DNA from: Methanobacteriota archaeon
Lineage (GTDB): Archaea > Halobacteriota > Methanosarcinia > Methanosarcinales > Methanoperedenaceae
DNA length: 11,540 nucleotides
Assembly: GCA_018899795.1 (NCBI GenBank)
Contig: JAHIHJ010000094.1
Location: 1-11,540 of the forward strand
Reading direction: 5' to 3'
The number at the start of each line of letters is the position of its first letter. The stretch's first letter is position 1. The position numbers and the translations under genes are program-made. Positions 1 to 6,208 of the stretch are shown here, one piece after another. The notes below the pieces were generated by a model. The model saw only the letters and a list, made by a program, of their open reading frames with translations. It was not told the DNA's origin and ran no database searches.

Positions 1-24
1 ATAGGCGCAGCAGCTCCTGCATAA
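1..24 (+). CDS. gvpA: gvpA, 3' end only (partial, cut by window edge)
   Basis: The first 24 bases encode IGAAAPA followed by TAA. This is identical to the end of the complete gvpA at 66-290, and the 41 bases after it are identical to those after that gene. It is therefore the last codons of a further upstream gvpA copy, so the array has at least three copies. Nothing more of the gene is visible. Confidence 0.9.
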   Translation: MGAAAPA

Positions 25-65
25 GCAGGGGTCCTGAACTGAATAAAACAAGGAGATGAAATAAA

Positions 66-290
66 ATGACAAACCAAAGCCCGGATGTATCCAGTCTTGC
101 AGAAGTGCTTGACAGGATTCTGGACAAAGGCATAGTAGTGGATGCATGGGTAAGAGTATCCCTTGTCGGGATAGAACTCCTGACAATTGAAGCAAGAGTA
201 GTTATTGCTTCAGTGGATACCTTCCTGCACTACGCTGAAGAGATAACGAAAATAGAACAAGCTGCAATAGGCGCAGCAGCTCCTGCATAA
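66..290 (+). CDS. gvpA: Gas vesicle structural protein GvpA (copy 1)
   Basis: This 74-aa protein is the major shell protein of gas vesicles, the small hydrophobic subunit that assembles into the ribs of the hollow gas-permeable wall. It shows the full GvpA core: [20 protein letters not shown] at residues 9-28 (helix 1 and first strand), [17 protein letters not shown] at 29-45 (strand turn), then the amphipathic helix ending in [17 protein letters not shown]. The tail is short and Ala-rich. The start is set by AAGGAGATG 6-14 bases upstream. It is nearly identical to the next gene; the proteins differ at residue 47 (Ile here, Val there) and in the last few residues. Its promoter lies outside the window. 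Identification as GvpA rather than GvpJ/M rests on the [12 protein letters not shown] segment and short tail. Confidence 0.97.
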   Translation: MTNQSPDVSSLAEVLDRILDKGIVVDAWVRVSLVGIELLTIEARVVIASVDTFLHYAEEITKIEQAAIGAAAPA

Positions 291-331
291 GCAGGGGTCC
301 TGAACTGAATAAAACAAGGAGATGAAATAAA

Positions 332-562
332 ATGACAAACCAAAGCCCGGATGTATCCAGTCTTGCAGAAGTGCTTGACAGGATCCTGGATAAAGGAATA
401 GTAGTGGATGCATGGGTAAGAGTATCCCTTGTCGGGATAGAGCTCCTGACCATTGAGGCACGAGTAGTTGTTGCATCAGTGGATACCTTCCTGCACTACG
501 CTGAAGAGATAACGAAAATAGAACAGGCTGCTATAGGAGCAGCGCCGGGAGTTCCTGCATAA
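332..562 (+). CDS. gvpA: Gas vesicle structural protein GvpA (copy 2)
   Basis: This second complete shell protein gene (76 aa) matches copy 1 over residues 1-69 except for Ile47 to Val. It ends in AAPGVPA instead of AAAPA. The leader and ribosome binding site are the same as those of copy 1. Most base differences are silent (for example ATT/ATC and GAC/GAT near residues 18-20), so both copies look functional. It is the last gvpA of the array and is followed after 33 bases by the 185-aa repeat protein. Its stop codon lies in the loop of a hairpin followed by a T-rich stretch. Confidence 0.97.
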   Translation: MTNQSPDVSSLAEVLDRILDKGIVVDAWVRVSLVGIELLTIEARVVVASVDTFLHYAEEITKIEQAAIGAAPGVPA

Positions 563-581
563 GCAGGACTCCTTTATTTTT
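553..581 (+). terminator. Stop-codon hairpin with T-rich tail after gvpA copy 2
   Basis: TCCTGC (553-558) pairs with GCAGGA (563-568) around the loop ATAA, which contains the gvpA TAA stop. A T-rich run follows at 570-581. Archaeal transcription terminates at T-rich tracts, so this may give partial termination and favour gvpA mRNA over downstream genes. The ribosome binding site of the next gene follows at once, so complete termination is unlikely. Confidence 0.5.
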
Positions 582-595
582 CGGAGGATGAAATT

Positions 596-1153
596 ATGAC
601 AGAGACCGCAGAAGAGTTGGCTGCCAACCACCCGCGCAGGGAACTGGAAGAAATGGCAGAAAAGCTCGGCATAGGGACGATTGGCATAGGAACCAAAGTT
701 AGCTTAGCTGCAGCTATAATCGAGGCAAAAGAGAAAGCAAGCGCAAAAGAAGCACCAAAGGTGATAGTTAAAGCACCAAGAGCGGAAGTTAAAGCGCAAG
801 TTAAGCCAGCTTTCGGAAAGAAGGGCGTGCTTGCAAAGCGCGCTGACATGGATAATAAAGCTAAGGAGATGCACAAGAGCTTTGATGCGCAGATAAAAGC
901 GAACGAAAAAGCTGTTGCCAGAATCGGATCGGGAATCAAGCAGCAGATAAAAGCGAACGAAGAAGCTGCCGCAAAGATAGGCACAGGCATAGACGCACAG
1001 ATAAAAGAGAACGAAGATGCAGTTGCAAAGATAGGCCCAGGCATAGACGCACAGATGAAAGAGAACGAAAAAGCAGTCGCAAGAATCGGGTCTGGAGTCA
1101 CTGAGCTTCAGAATGAAATGGGGAACTACACAAAAGATTTCTACTATGGTTAA
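596..1153 (+). CDS. Candidate GvpC-like 18-residue-repeat protein
   Basis: The 185-aa protein is encoded directly after gvpA, the usual place of gvpC. Residues 10-47 (RRELEEMAEKLGI, then a loop and SLAAAIIEAKEKA) look like a small SAP or Rho-N type helix-extended-helix fold. Residues 48-90 are a basic Lys/Ala linker. Residues 97-168 are four tandem 18-residue helical repeats (DAQIKANEKAVARIGSGI and variants). The tail LQNEMGNYTKDFYYG recurs in other genes here. GvpC in cyanobacteria and haloarchaea is also a helical repeat protein that binds the outside of the GvpA shell and stiffens it, but its repeats are longer (about 33-40 residues). I therefore infer an analogous role, not proven homology. 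Start: GGAGGATG upstream of 596. Confidence 0.72.
   Translation: MTETAEELAANHPRRELEEMAEKLGIGTIGIGTKVSLAAAIIEAKEKASAKEAPKVIVKAPRAEVKAQVKPAFGKKGVLAKRADMDNKAKEMHKSFDAQIKANEKAVARIGSGIKQQIKANEEAAAKIGTGIDAQIKENEDAVAKIGPGIDAQMKENEKAVARIGSGVTELQNEMGNYTKDFYYG
884..1099 (+). repeat. Four tandem 54-base coding repeats (18 aa each)
   Basis: Residues 97-114, 115-132, 133-150 and 151-168 of the GvpC-like protein align without gaps. Each has the pattern x-A/Q-Q-I/M-K-A/E-N-E-x-A-x-A-K/R-I-G-x-G-I/V. Eighteen residues make five alpha-helical turns, so the same face repeats in every unit. Confidence 0.9.
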
Positions 1154-1178
1154 ACCATAGTAGAGATTTTTTATTTTT
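1141..1178 (+). terminator. Perfect hairpin over the stop codon, then T-rich tract
   Basis: CTACTATGGT (1141-1150) is perfectly complementary to ACCATAGTAG (1154-1163). The three-base loop is the TAA stop codon of the GvpC-like gene. It is followed by GATTTTTTATTTTT. This is the strongest terminator-like element in the window and sits at the boundary between the gvpA/GvpC-like genes and gvpN. It probably ends or attenuates the abundant gvpA transcript. Confidence 0.7.
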
Positions 1179-1181
1179 CCC

Positions 1182-1219
1182 ATTATATCGAATTTCGTTA
1201 CGAAAAAGGAGAAAAGGAG
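1182..1219 (+). promoter_or_regulatory. Possible archaeal promoter and inverted repeat upstream of gvpN
   Basis: After the hairpin, an A/T-rich TTATAT (1183-1188) could be a TATA box, with transcription starting about 25 bases downstream, near 1210. Between it and the ribosome binding site lies a short inverted repeat TTTCG-TTA-CGAAA (1193-1205), a possible operator or hairpin. AAAAGGAGA (1212-1220) serves gvpN. The evidence is positional and weak; read-through from the gvpA promoter is equally possible. Confidence 0.35.
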
Positions 1220-1226
1220 ACATATA

Positions 1227-2264
1227 ATGCAATACATAGATACACATCCCAGAACGGTGAGGGGAGAGGCAGTTCACCAAACTACTAATGAAAAAATTAA
1301 AGAAAGAAGTAGAGATGCGCAAATTCATACGCCTATGTCCATCGAAGGACTGGGGCATAAGGTCAGGTCAGGGCGCGAAGCCGTCGAGGCGGAATATCTT
1401 GTGCCTGAGGTTAATCACTTCATTGATGCGCCCGATGTGAAAAAGCTGGGCGAGAGGATAAAACTGTGGCTTGCAACCGGCTACCCTGTCCACCTGATAG
1501 GACCAACAGGCTGCGGGAAGACAAGCCTGGCAATGCACGTAGCAAAAGAACTTGGAAGACCTGTGGTATGGATAAACGGCGATGAATCTGTTACAACCAC
1601 AGATCTGATAGGCGGATACTCGCAGATAGAACAGGAAAGCCTGAGGGATAAGTTTATTCACAACGTATTTAAAAGCAAGGACATAATGAAGGCGGACTGG
1701 GTTGACAATCCCCTTGCCCTTGCATGCAAATACGGCTATACACTGGTATATAACGAGTTTTCTCGCACAAAACCCCAGGCAAACAATATCCTGCTGTCCG
1801 TTTTTGAAGAAGGCATCCTTGAACTACCAACCAAGTTCGGCGAGGAGAGATATATCAAGGTGAATCCTGACTTCAATGCCATACTTACAAGCAACTCCAT
1901 TGAATATGCAGGAGTCCACAGACCCCAGGATGCGCTGCTCGACAGGCTTGTGAGCATATACATGGACTACTACAGTTTTGATACAGAGGTAAAGATAGTC
2001 CATGCGCATACCGGCTTGCCGATACGTGATGTCAAAAAGATTGTGAGTGTTGTCACATCATTGAGAGAGAAGCTGCCGGATGCCCAGAAACCCGGAACAA
2101 GAACAGGCATAATGATTGGCAAGGGACTGAAAGCCTTAAATGGTCAGGGTAATGTAAATTTCGAGCAGATCTGCATCGACGTAATGGCAGCAAAAACCTG
2201 TTCCCCGCTTGACCTGCTGGAGAAACAAAGTCTTGTGAAAGACGCTCTTGCTGAGTTGACATAG
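1227..2264 (+). CDS. gvpN: Gas vesicle AAA+ ATPase GvpN (copy 1)
   Basis: GvpN is a MoxR-type AAA+ ATPase needed for efficient enlargement of gas vesicles. This 345-aa protein has a poorly conserved charged N-terminus (1-55) and then the ATPase domain. The Walker A motif is GPTGCGKTS at 92-100. The Walker B region YTLVYNEFSRT is at 171-181, followed by the GvpN stretch ANNILLSVFEEGILELP. Sensor 1 is ILTSNSIEYAG (219-229) and an arginine finger candidate is in DALLDR (235-240). The C-terminal helical lid carries REKLPDAQKPGTR. The usual Walker B Asp is Asn here (YNEF). A good ribosome binding site (AAGGAGA) sets the start at 1227, although Met37 (MSIEGLG) is an alternative. A second gvpN lies at 7173-8225. 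Confidence 0.96.
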   Translation: MQYIDTHPRTVRGEAVHQTTNEKIKERSRDAQIHTPMSIEGLGHKVRSGREAVEAEYLVPEVNHFIDAPDVKKLGERIKLWLATGYPVHLIGPTGCGKTSLAMHVAKELGRPVVWINGDESVTTTDLIGGYSQIEQESLRDKFIHNVFKSKDIMKADWVDNPLALACKYGYTLVYNEFSRTKPQANNILLSVFEEGILELPTKFGEERYIKVNPDFNAILTSNSIEYAGVHRPQDALLDRLVSIYMDYYSFDTEVKIVHAHTGLPIRDVKKIVSVVTSLREKLPDAQKPGTRTGIMIGKGLKALNGQGNVNFEQICIDVMAAKTCSPLDLLEKQSLVKDALAELT

Positions 2265-2273
2265 GAGAATTTT

Positions 2274-2645
2274 ATGGAAAAGCTCAAGGCAGTCATCGAA
2301 GAAGCAAGCATCCATGACATATACGACCTTTTCAGCAAGAAACCAAAGGGTCTGAAGTTCAATGACACAGATGCCATTGTTGTAACAGCAAAAACCGAAG
2401 ACGGAGACACAATAACCCACACATTCTATTTCTGTCTCAAGCCTGACGGAAGCTTTGATCAGGAAACCATAAGCAAGGATGGAAGCCGGGCAAGACGGCA
2501 CAGACTGGCATCCTTTCTTAAATATTATGGTATAGCCGAGAATGTTAAAGAATACAACCTGAAAGAAAGAATAAGTGAATGGAAAGGGAAAACCATAGAG
2601 GTGGTTCCCGGCGAAAAAGAGGGACGTATCCTCTACATCCCATAG
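2274..2645 (+). CDS. Gas vesicle cluster protein of unknown function (123 aa), paralogue of the 180-aa protein at 9924
   Basis: I do not recognise the family. The protein is a soluble alpha/beta-looking domain with no membrane segment. Its central region is strand-rich (DAIVVTAKT at 33-41, THTFYFCLKPDGSF at 48-61), followed by a basic Arg-rich stretch (SRARRHRLASFLKYYGI, about 71-87) and the ending EWKGKTIEVV...ILYIP. The same order of motifs is found in residues 80-176 of the protein at 9924-10466, so the two are paralogues. The Arg-rich helix and final strands are reminiscent of small nucleic-acid-binding domains, but that is speculation. It sits nine bases after gvpN and ends eleven bases before gvpO, so it is co-expressed with core gvp genes. 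TAGGAG precedes the ATG. Confidence 0.8.
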   Translation: MEKLKAVIEEASIHDIYDLFSKKPKGLKFNDTDAIVVTAKTEDGDTITHTFYFCLKPDGSFDQETISKDGSRARRHRLASFLKYYGIAENVKEYNLKERISEWKGKTIEVVPGEKEGRILYIP

Positions 2646-2656
2646 GAGGAAATGAC

Positions 2657-2944
2657 ATGACAAAAAATATTAAAGATACAAATATAAAAGAAATATGCCA
2701 GCAAGCGTCTGTCCAGATAGAGAGCATTTTGAACAGAAAACCAGAGAGCATTATTGGCATAACTAAAGAAGGCGAAGAATGGAGGGTACTGGCAGAGGTG
2801 CTTGAGAGAAAAGCAATTCCTGATACCCAGGACATTCTCAGCACATATGAACTCAAACTTACCAGTGATCTGGATTTCACAGGATATAAAAAGGTCGGGA
2901 TGCGCCATCGGGGTGAGATGGTTGTGGAAGAAGAGGCGTTATAA
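2657..2944 (+). CDS. gvpO: Gas vesicle protein GvpO
   Basis: This 95-aa protein carries the GvpO signature at residues 40-77: EEWRVLAEVLERKAIPDT, then DILSTYELKLTSDLDFTGY. Conserved Trp42, Glu50-Arg51, Ile54-Pro55 and Tyr64-Glu65 are all present. In haloarchaea GvpO is required for gas vesicle formation, and it commonly follows gvpN. Its biochemical role is not settled. It is on the short side for the family. The start at 2657 follows TAGGAGGAA with good spacing; an in-frame ATG further upstream at 2579 lies inside the preceding gene and has no ribosome binding site. An ATG at 2652 is out of frame and stops at once. Confidence 0.92.
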   Translation: MTKNIKDTNIKEICQQASVQIESILNRKPESIIGITKEGEEWRVLAEVLERKAIPDTQDILSTYELKLTSDLDFTGYKKVGMRHRGEMVVEEEAL

Positions 2945-3008
2945 TAAAAATCAAGCGGCTGCGAAAGACCTGTCGGTCGGAAGCATTCAAAAATAAGGAC
3001 GGGATAAA

Positions 3009-3827
3009 TTGAATAGAAATGCAGTAACGATACCCAACAGCATAGATGCAATTTTAACCGGGTCGCTGGCTCTGCGCCAGCACGTATTGTTCCTGTACAC
3101 TTCGCATATGAACAAATATGCAGTCCAGTCGTCGTTCTTTGCCATGTCCGGTGATGGCGAGGAACTGCTGTATGTAACCGACGAGCAGCCTGAGTTAATA
3201 ATGAACATATTTGAAAAAAGCGCTAACCTGTCGGTCATTCGTCCGGAAAATATAGATATCCTGAAAAACATGGGCGGCAGGCTGAGAATAATCATGGATA
3301 TGAGTTATATGGATGAAAATCTTTGTGTTCATCAAAGGTTGGAAGAATTCCTGAATGAAAATAAAAATAGCATTGCGCTATGCATGTACGACCTTTCCCG
3401 GCTTCCGCCTGAAAGAATCCAGAAACTTGCAGCAAGCCACGACAGGCTCATCCTCAATACTCCGGATATCACCGTTTTATCCGGCGAAAAATTGGATGTT
3501 GCGGATGCTACGATCGAGCGGTATGTCAAGGAGTATTTAGACATGGTCGTGCTTGCGCTGATTGCCGGCAAACCCATGTGCGGTATAGATATTCAAGATA
3601 TAGTCCACAGGAATTTCAACGTACTGCTGAGCCCGGGAACCATATACCCCCTTCTCCACAGGTTAAAGAAAGAGGGGTTACTGGAATGCGAATGCAGCAT
3701 TAAAAAGAAGGTATATAAACCAGCAAGGGGCAGCGAAGCAAATATCCAGCGCATACTTGAAGAGCACAGTCTAACAAACGAATTCATAAACGGCTTTTTG
3801 AAATCAAGAGAGGTGGACATAATATGA
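3009..3827 (+). CDS. MEDS-like sensory domain plus PadR-like winged-helix regulator
   Basis: This 272-aa protein is the only recognisable transcription regulator in the window. Residues 15-165 resemble the MEDS (DcmR-type sensory) domain: LRQHVLFLYTSHMNKY, ELLYVTDEQPELI, RLRIIMDMSYM, IALCMYDLSRLP and HDRLILN. Residues 177-255 are a PadR-like winged helix with VLALIAGKPMCGIDIQDIV, then LSPGTIYPLLHRLKKEGLL (recognition helix region 208-226) and a basic wing. It is not related by eye to haloarchaeal GvpD or GvpE. The start is TTG at 3009 with AAGGA (2995-2999) upstream; the next in-frame Met is residue 34, which would cut the sensory domain. Its stop overlaps the gvpF/L start as ATGA. I infer it controls this operon in response to a cytoplasmic signal. 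Confidence 0.82.
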   Translation: MNRNAVTIPNSIDAILTGSLALRQHVLFLYTSHMNKYAVQSSFFAMSGDGEELLYVTDEQPELIMNIFEKSANLSVIRPENIDILKNMGGRLRIIMDMSYMDENLCVHQRLEEFLNENKNSIALCMYDLSRLPPERIQKLAASHDRLILNTPDITVLSGEKLDVADATIERYVKEYLDMVVLALIAGKPMCGIDIQDIVHRNFNVLLSPGTIYPLLHRLKKEGLLECECSIKKKVYKPARGSEANIQRILEEHSLTNEFINGFLKSREVDII

Positions 3828-4483
3828 GTGCAGGTGAGCATGGTATGGGGAGATATGTCTACTGCATAATCCCATCTCCGGGCGAAAGAAAGAGCTTCGG
3901 AAACATCGGTTTTGGAGGAGAGGAAGTTTACACAATGGAGTACAGGGATTTTGCGCCTGTGATGAGCAGCGCACCTGTGAAAAAATATGAGGTAAATGAT
4001 GAAGAAGTTGAGCTCCACAAAAAGATCGTCGGGCAGGTGATGAAAGAGCACAGTGTGCTTCCCGTGGCTTACGGCATGGTGTTCAAAAACAAGAAACTGA
4101 TTCAGGTGACAATGAGCGCAGGATATAAAGCCATAAAAAAAGCCATGAAGGTTGTGGATAATAAGGTGGAGCTCGGTGTCAAGGTAATTCAGCCAAAAGA
4201 TGAGTCTTCGTTGAATGGAAGAGTAGAGCAGTGCAGAACAGATTTCCTTGAGAATCTCAAACGTAAAGCTTTCGATTCAAAGGAGCTAAAGCTGTTCAGT
4301 GAGCGCCTGCTCCTGAATGCATCCTTCCTTGTTGACAGGGATAAAATAGATGAGTTCTCAGGTGAGGTGGAGCAGCTTGGAAATAAGTACCAGGAGTTAA
4401 AAACCCAGTACAGCGGACCGTGGGCGCCATATAATTTTGTGGATATACATATCCTATCCAGGCGGAGGGGAGGATTCAGATAA
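3824..4483 (+). CDS. gvpF: Gas vesicle protein GvpF/GvpL family
   Basis: The GvpF/L family consists of accessory proteins that bind GvpA and are thought to act at nucleation of the vesicle. The protein (219 aa) begins with GRYVYCIIPS (9-18), has the central HSVLPVAYGMVF (76-87) and ends with GPWAPYNFVDI (198-208), all family hallmarks. Between them are charged helices. GvpF and GvpL are homologous and only one member is present in the window, so the letter is arbitrary. The ATG overlaps the regulator stop (ATGA); Met8, just before GRYVYC, is a possible alternative start. The stop overlaps the gvpG start as TAATG, so translation of the three genes is probably coupled. Confidence 0.95.
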   Translation: MSAGEHGMGRYVYCIIPSPGERKSFGNIGFGGEEVYTMEYRDFAPVMSSAPVKKYEVNDEEVELHKKIVGQVMKEHSVLPVAYGMVFKNKKLIQVTMSAGYKAIKKAMKVVDNKVELGVKVIQPKDESSLNGRVEQCRTDFLENLKRKAFDSKELKLFSERLLLNASFLVDRDKIDEFSGEVEQLGNKYQELKTQYSGPWAPYNFVDIHILSRRRGGFR

Positions 4484-4770
4484 TGTTCATAATGGATGAT
4501 ATTCTGCTCCGACAACTGGGAATCTCGATTCCCGGGATAGATACGCTCTGGACAATCGAGCAGATAAAGAATTTTGCCCACAAAGAGCTTTACAATCCTG
4601 AAAAAATCAAGAGCAAAATAAAGGAGAACAGGATGCTTTTCGAGTTTGGGGAGATAACCAGCGAAGAATATGAAAGAACAAATGCTGAACTGATGCGAAA
4701 GCTCAGGCAGGCTGAACAGGGAGAAGAGATGAATCTTGAGGTCAGGACAGATATACTGGGAGCGAGATGA
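4483..4770 (+). CDS. gvpG: Gas vesicle protein GvpG
   Basis: This 95-aa protein has the GvpG layout: a hydrophobic N-terminus (MDDILLRQLGISIPGIDTLW, residues 4-23), then charged helices with ELYNPEKIKSKIKENRMLFE and GEITSEEYERTNAELMRKL. That is the typical helix pair of the family. GvpG is an accessory protein that interacts with GvpF/L in haloarchaea, and the gvpF-gvpG order is conserved. The overlap TAATG couples it to gvpF/L. An alternative start at Met4 would fit family N-termini equally well. The stop overlaps the gvpH start by four bases. Confidence 0.92.
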   Translation: MFIMDDILLRQLGISIPGIDTLWTIEQIKNFAHKELYNPEKIKSKIKENRMLFEFGEITSEEYERTNAELMRKLRQAEQGEEMNLEVRTDILGAR

Positions 4771-5318
4771 TGGAGGAAAAGACATTGGAAGAACTGCCTG
4801 CGCAGGAATATAAAGGATTTACCAGAGCTCTGTGGGACTTTTTAAAGCTCCTTGAGGAGATGGAGAAAAAGGGAGAGACCATGAGAACCGTATCAGGAGA
4901 GCTTGAAGGACCCTTCGATTCAAAGGCGGCATACAACTATTCTGTAAAGCTTGGAATCGAAGCCATGGATTTTCCCTTGAGAAGGGGTTTTCATCCCCGT
5001 CAGCGCCCCAAATCCCATATCTATTCGATCAAAAGCGGCAGTGCGGATCCAGAACTGATTACACCAGATGACTTTGAGTCCCAAGAACCAGTGATTGATG
5101 TTTTTGATGAAGGCGACTGCATATCAGTCGTTGCACAGATGCCTTCTGTCAAAGAAGAAGATATAGACTTCAAGATAATCGATAACATCCTGACAATCAC
5201 TGCAAGAACTCCGGAAGGCAATATCGAAAGAGATATTCCGGTTTCGGATGGAAGCAGGATTAAAACGGCATCCTTTAAAAATGGCATTCTTGAAATCAAG
5301 ATTAAGAAAGAGAAATGA
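4767..5318 (+). CDS. gvpH: Gas vesicle protein GvpH, Hsp20/alpha-crystallin type
   Basis: This 183-aa protein has a C-terminal alpha-crystallin domain (about 107-183): EPVIDVFDEGDCISVVAQMP, then VKEEDIDFKIIDNILTITA and the final SFKNGILEIKIKKEK. The N-terminal 50 residues (LEELPAQEYKGFTRALWDFL, helical) match the type of N-terminus seen in archaeal GvpH. GvpH is taken to be a small heat-shock type chaperone for assembly. There is no IxI-type tail beyond the last strand, as in GvpH proteins. The start is ATG 4767, overlapping the gvpG stop (ATGA); a second Met follows directly. A second, smaller Hsp20 domain with a zinc ribbon lies at 11138-11488. Confidence 0.93.
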   Translation: MMEEKTLEELPAQEYKGFTRALWDFLKLLEEMEKKGETMRTVSGELEGPFDSKAAYNYSVKLGIEAMDFPLRRGFHPRQRPKSHIYSIKSGSADPELITPDDFESQEPVIDVFDEGDCISVVAQMPSVKEEDIDFKIIDNILTITARTPEGNIERDIPVSDGSRIKTASFKNGILEIKIKKEK

Positions 5319-5327
5319 GGTGAAATA

Positions 5328-5450
5328 ATGGCAGGAAATAGAAAGAGAAGAAAGATATTGAAAAGCAGAACGGCCAGAGGAAGCACTACAAGGTACTCGT
5401 GTCCATACTCAACAGTGCCGGATAAGAGGCGCGCCCCTCCCAGAGTATAA
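5328..5450 (+). CDS. Small basic 40-aa protein with one YSxxxSTVPD motif
   Basis: This short gene starts at ATG 5328 after GAGGTGA (5317-5323) and stops at TAA 5448-5450, twelve bases before the next gene. The product is very basic (AGNRKRRKILKSRTARGS at 2-19) and has TRYSCPYSTVPDKRRAPP near its end. YSCPYSTVPD matches the repeat unit of the downstream 248-aa protein (YSPRHSTVPD), which argues strongly that this frame is translated. The function is unknown. The motif could be a peptide that docks to the same partner as the larger protein. It is easily missed because of its length. Confidence 0.72.
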   Translation: MAGNRKRRKILKSRTARGSTTRYSCPYSTVPDKRRAPPRV

Positions 5451-5461
5451 AGGAGAGATAA

Positions 5462-6208
5462 ATGACAGATGTTAAAGAGAAGATCAAGGAAAATAAGAAG
5501 AAACAGCGGTTATTCGTAGAAGCTCATCAGAAAAAGATGAGAGAAGTGGTCAAGCCGCAGTTGAGCGAGAAGAAAAGAGCCCGCAGTGAACAGGTTGAAG
5601 AGCTGCAAGAGAGAATCCATGAAAAAGGGAGGACACAGAAGGAAAGAGCGCGGGAGCATGTGAAAAAACAGCAGGAAACGCAAAAAGCTAACATGAAGGC
5701 ACAGAAAGAAAAGATAAGGATCCAGCAGGTAAAACAGAGAGAGAATGTCAGAGCGCAGATAGAAAAACAGCAGGAACATATTCTACCTATAATTGAGAAA
5801 AATCGAGAGATTGTAGAAGAGAGGAAAAAGAACAGAAGGCTGGAAGAAATAGAGAAGGGAAAACTTTTGTATGCCTTCTCAACTATGCCTTCCAAAGAAT
5901 TTGCAGATTCTACAACATACTCGCCCAGGCACTCCACTGTGCCAGACCCGGAGTTTGCAGGAAAGATTACCTATTCTCCTAAATGCTCGGTTGTGCCTGA
6001 TCCAAAATTTGCTGAAAAAGCAGCCTATTCTCCCAAACATTCTACAGTGCCAAAACCTGAATTTGCCGAGAAAACAATGTATTCACTTAGACATTCAACA
6101 GTGCCCAAACCGGAGTTCGCTGAGAGAACGACCTATTCGCCCAAATACTCAATCGTACAGTTCGAGAGAGAGGCGGAAGAAAAAGCAAAAGCAGGTGGAG
6201 GGATTTGA
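5462..6208 (+). CDS. Coiled-coil protein with C-terminal 18-residue YSPxHSTVPxPEFAEK repeats
   Basis: This 248-aa protein has two parts. Residues 1-134 are a long, very charged Lys/Glu/Gln/Arg helix that should form a coiled coil. Residues 153-224 contain four exact 18-residue repeats starting at Tyr153, Tyr171, Tyr189 and Tyr207 (consensus YSPxHSTVPxPEFAEKxT). A degenerate copy precedes them at Tyr137, and a partial copy follows at Tyr225. The repeats have one Pro-containing turn per unit and so are unlikely to be a continuous helix. No signal peptide or membrane segment is seen. I do not recognise the family. Its place straight after gvpH, and its shared motif with the 40-aa protein, suggest a structural or tethering role on the vesicle. 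Start follows AAGGAGAG. Confidence 0.82.
   Translation: MTDVKEKIKENKKKQRLFVEAHQKKMREVVKPQLSEKKRARSEQVEELQERIHEKGRTQKERAREHVKKQQETQKANMKAQKEKIRIQQVKQRENVRAQIEKQQEHILPIIEKNREIVEERKKNRRLEEIEKGKLLYAFSTMPSKEFADSTTYSPRHSTVPDPEFAGKITYSPKCSVVPDPKFAEKAAYSPKHSTVPKPEFAEKTMYSLRHSTVPKPEFAERTTYSPKYSIVQFEREAEEKAKAGGGI
5918..6133 (+). repeat. Four tandem 54-base coding repeats (18 aa each)
   Basis: Residues 153-224 of the 248-aa protein repeat every 18 residues with conserved Tyr-Ser, Ser-Thr/Val-Val-Pro and Pro-x-Phe-Ala. A degenerate unit starts near 5870 and a partial unit follows to about 6157. The DNA copies have drifted in sequence, so the protein motif is conserved rather than a fresh duplication. 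Confidence 0.88.

Larger units (their letters stand above)
25..562 (+). repeat. Tandem gvpA duplication (266-base unit)
   Basis: A 41-base leader plus the gvpA gene is repeated head to tail with a period of 266 bases. The leaders at 25-65 and 291-331 are identical. The genes differ at about a dozen single bases, nearly all silent, plus a rearranged C-terminal tail. The 5' coding third and the leader are the best conserved, which fits gene conversion or recent duplication under strong protein-level selection. Confidence 0.9.

Noticed and set aside
884..1099. Could the 54-base repeats be a CRISPR or other non-coding array
   Set aside because: The units are contiguous, without spacers, in frame, and conserved at protein level rather than at DNA level.
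574..1101. Long minus-strand frame (175 aa) opposite the GvpC-like gene
   Set aside because: It mirrors the 18-residue repeats on the + strand, giving a repetitive Phe/Ser/Ala product without a ribosome binding site. The + strand protein has a clear repeat and tail.
2274..2645. Calling the 123-aa gene gvpO because it follows gvpN
   Set aside because: The GvpO signature (EEWRVLAEVLERKAIP, YELKL) lies in the next gene at 2657. The 123-aa protein lacks it.
2961..2980. Short inverted repeat GACC-TGTC-GGTC before the regulator gene
   Set aside because: A four-base stem without a T tract or other context is expected by chance.
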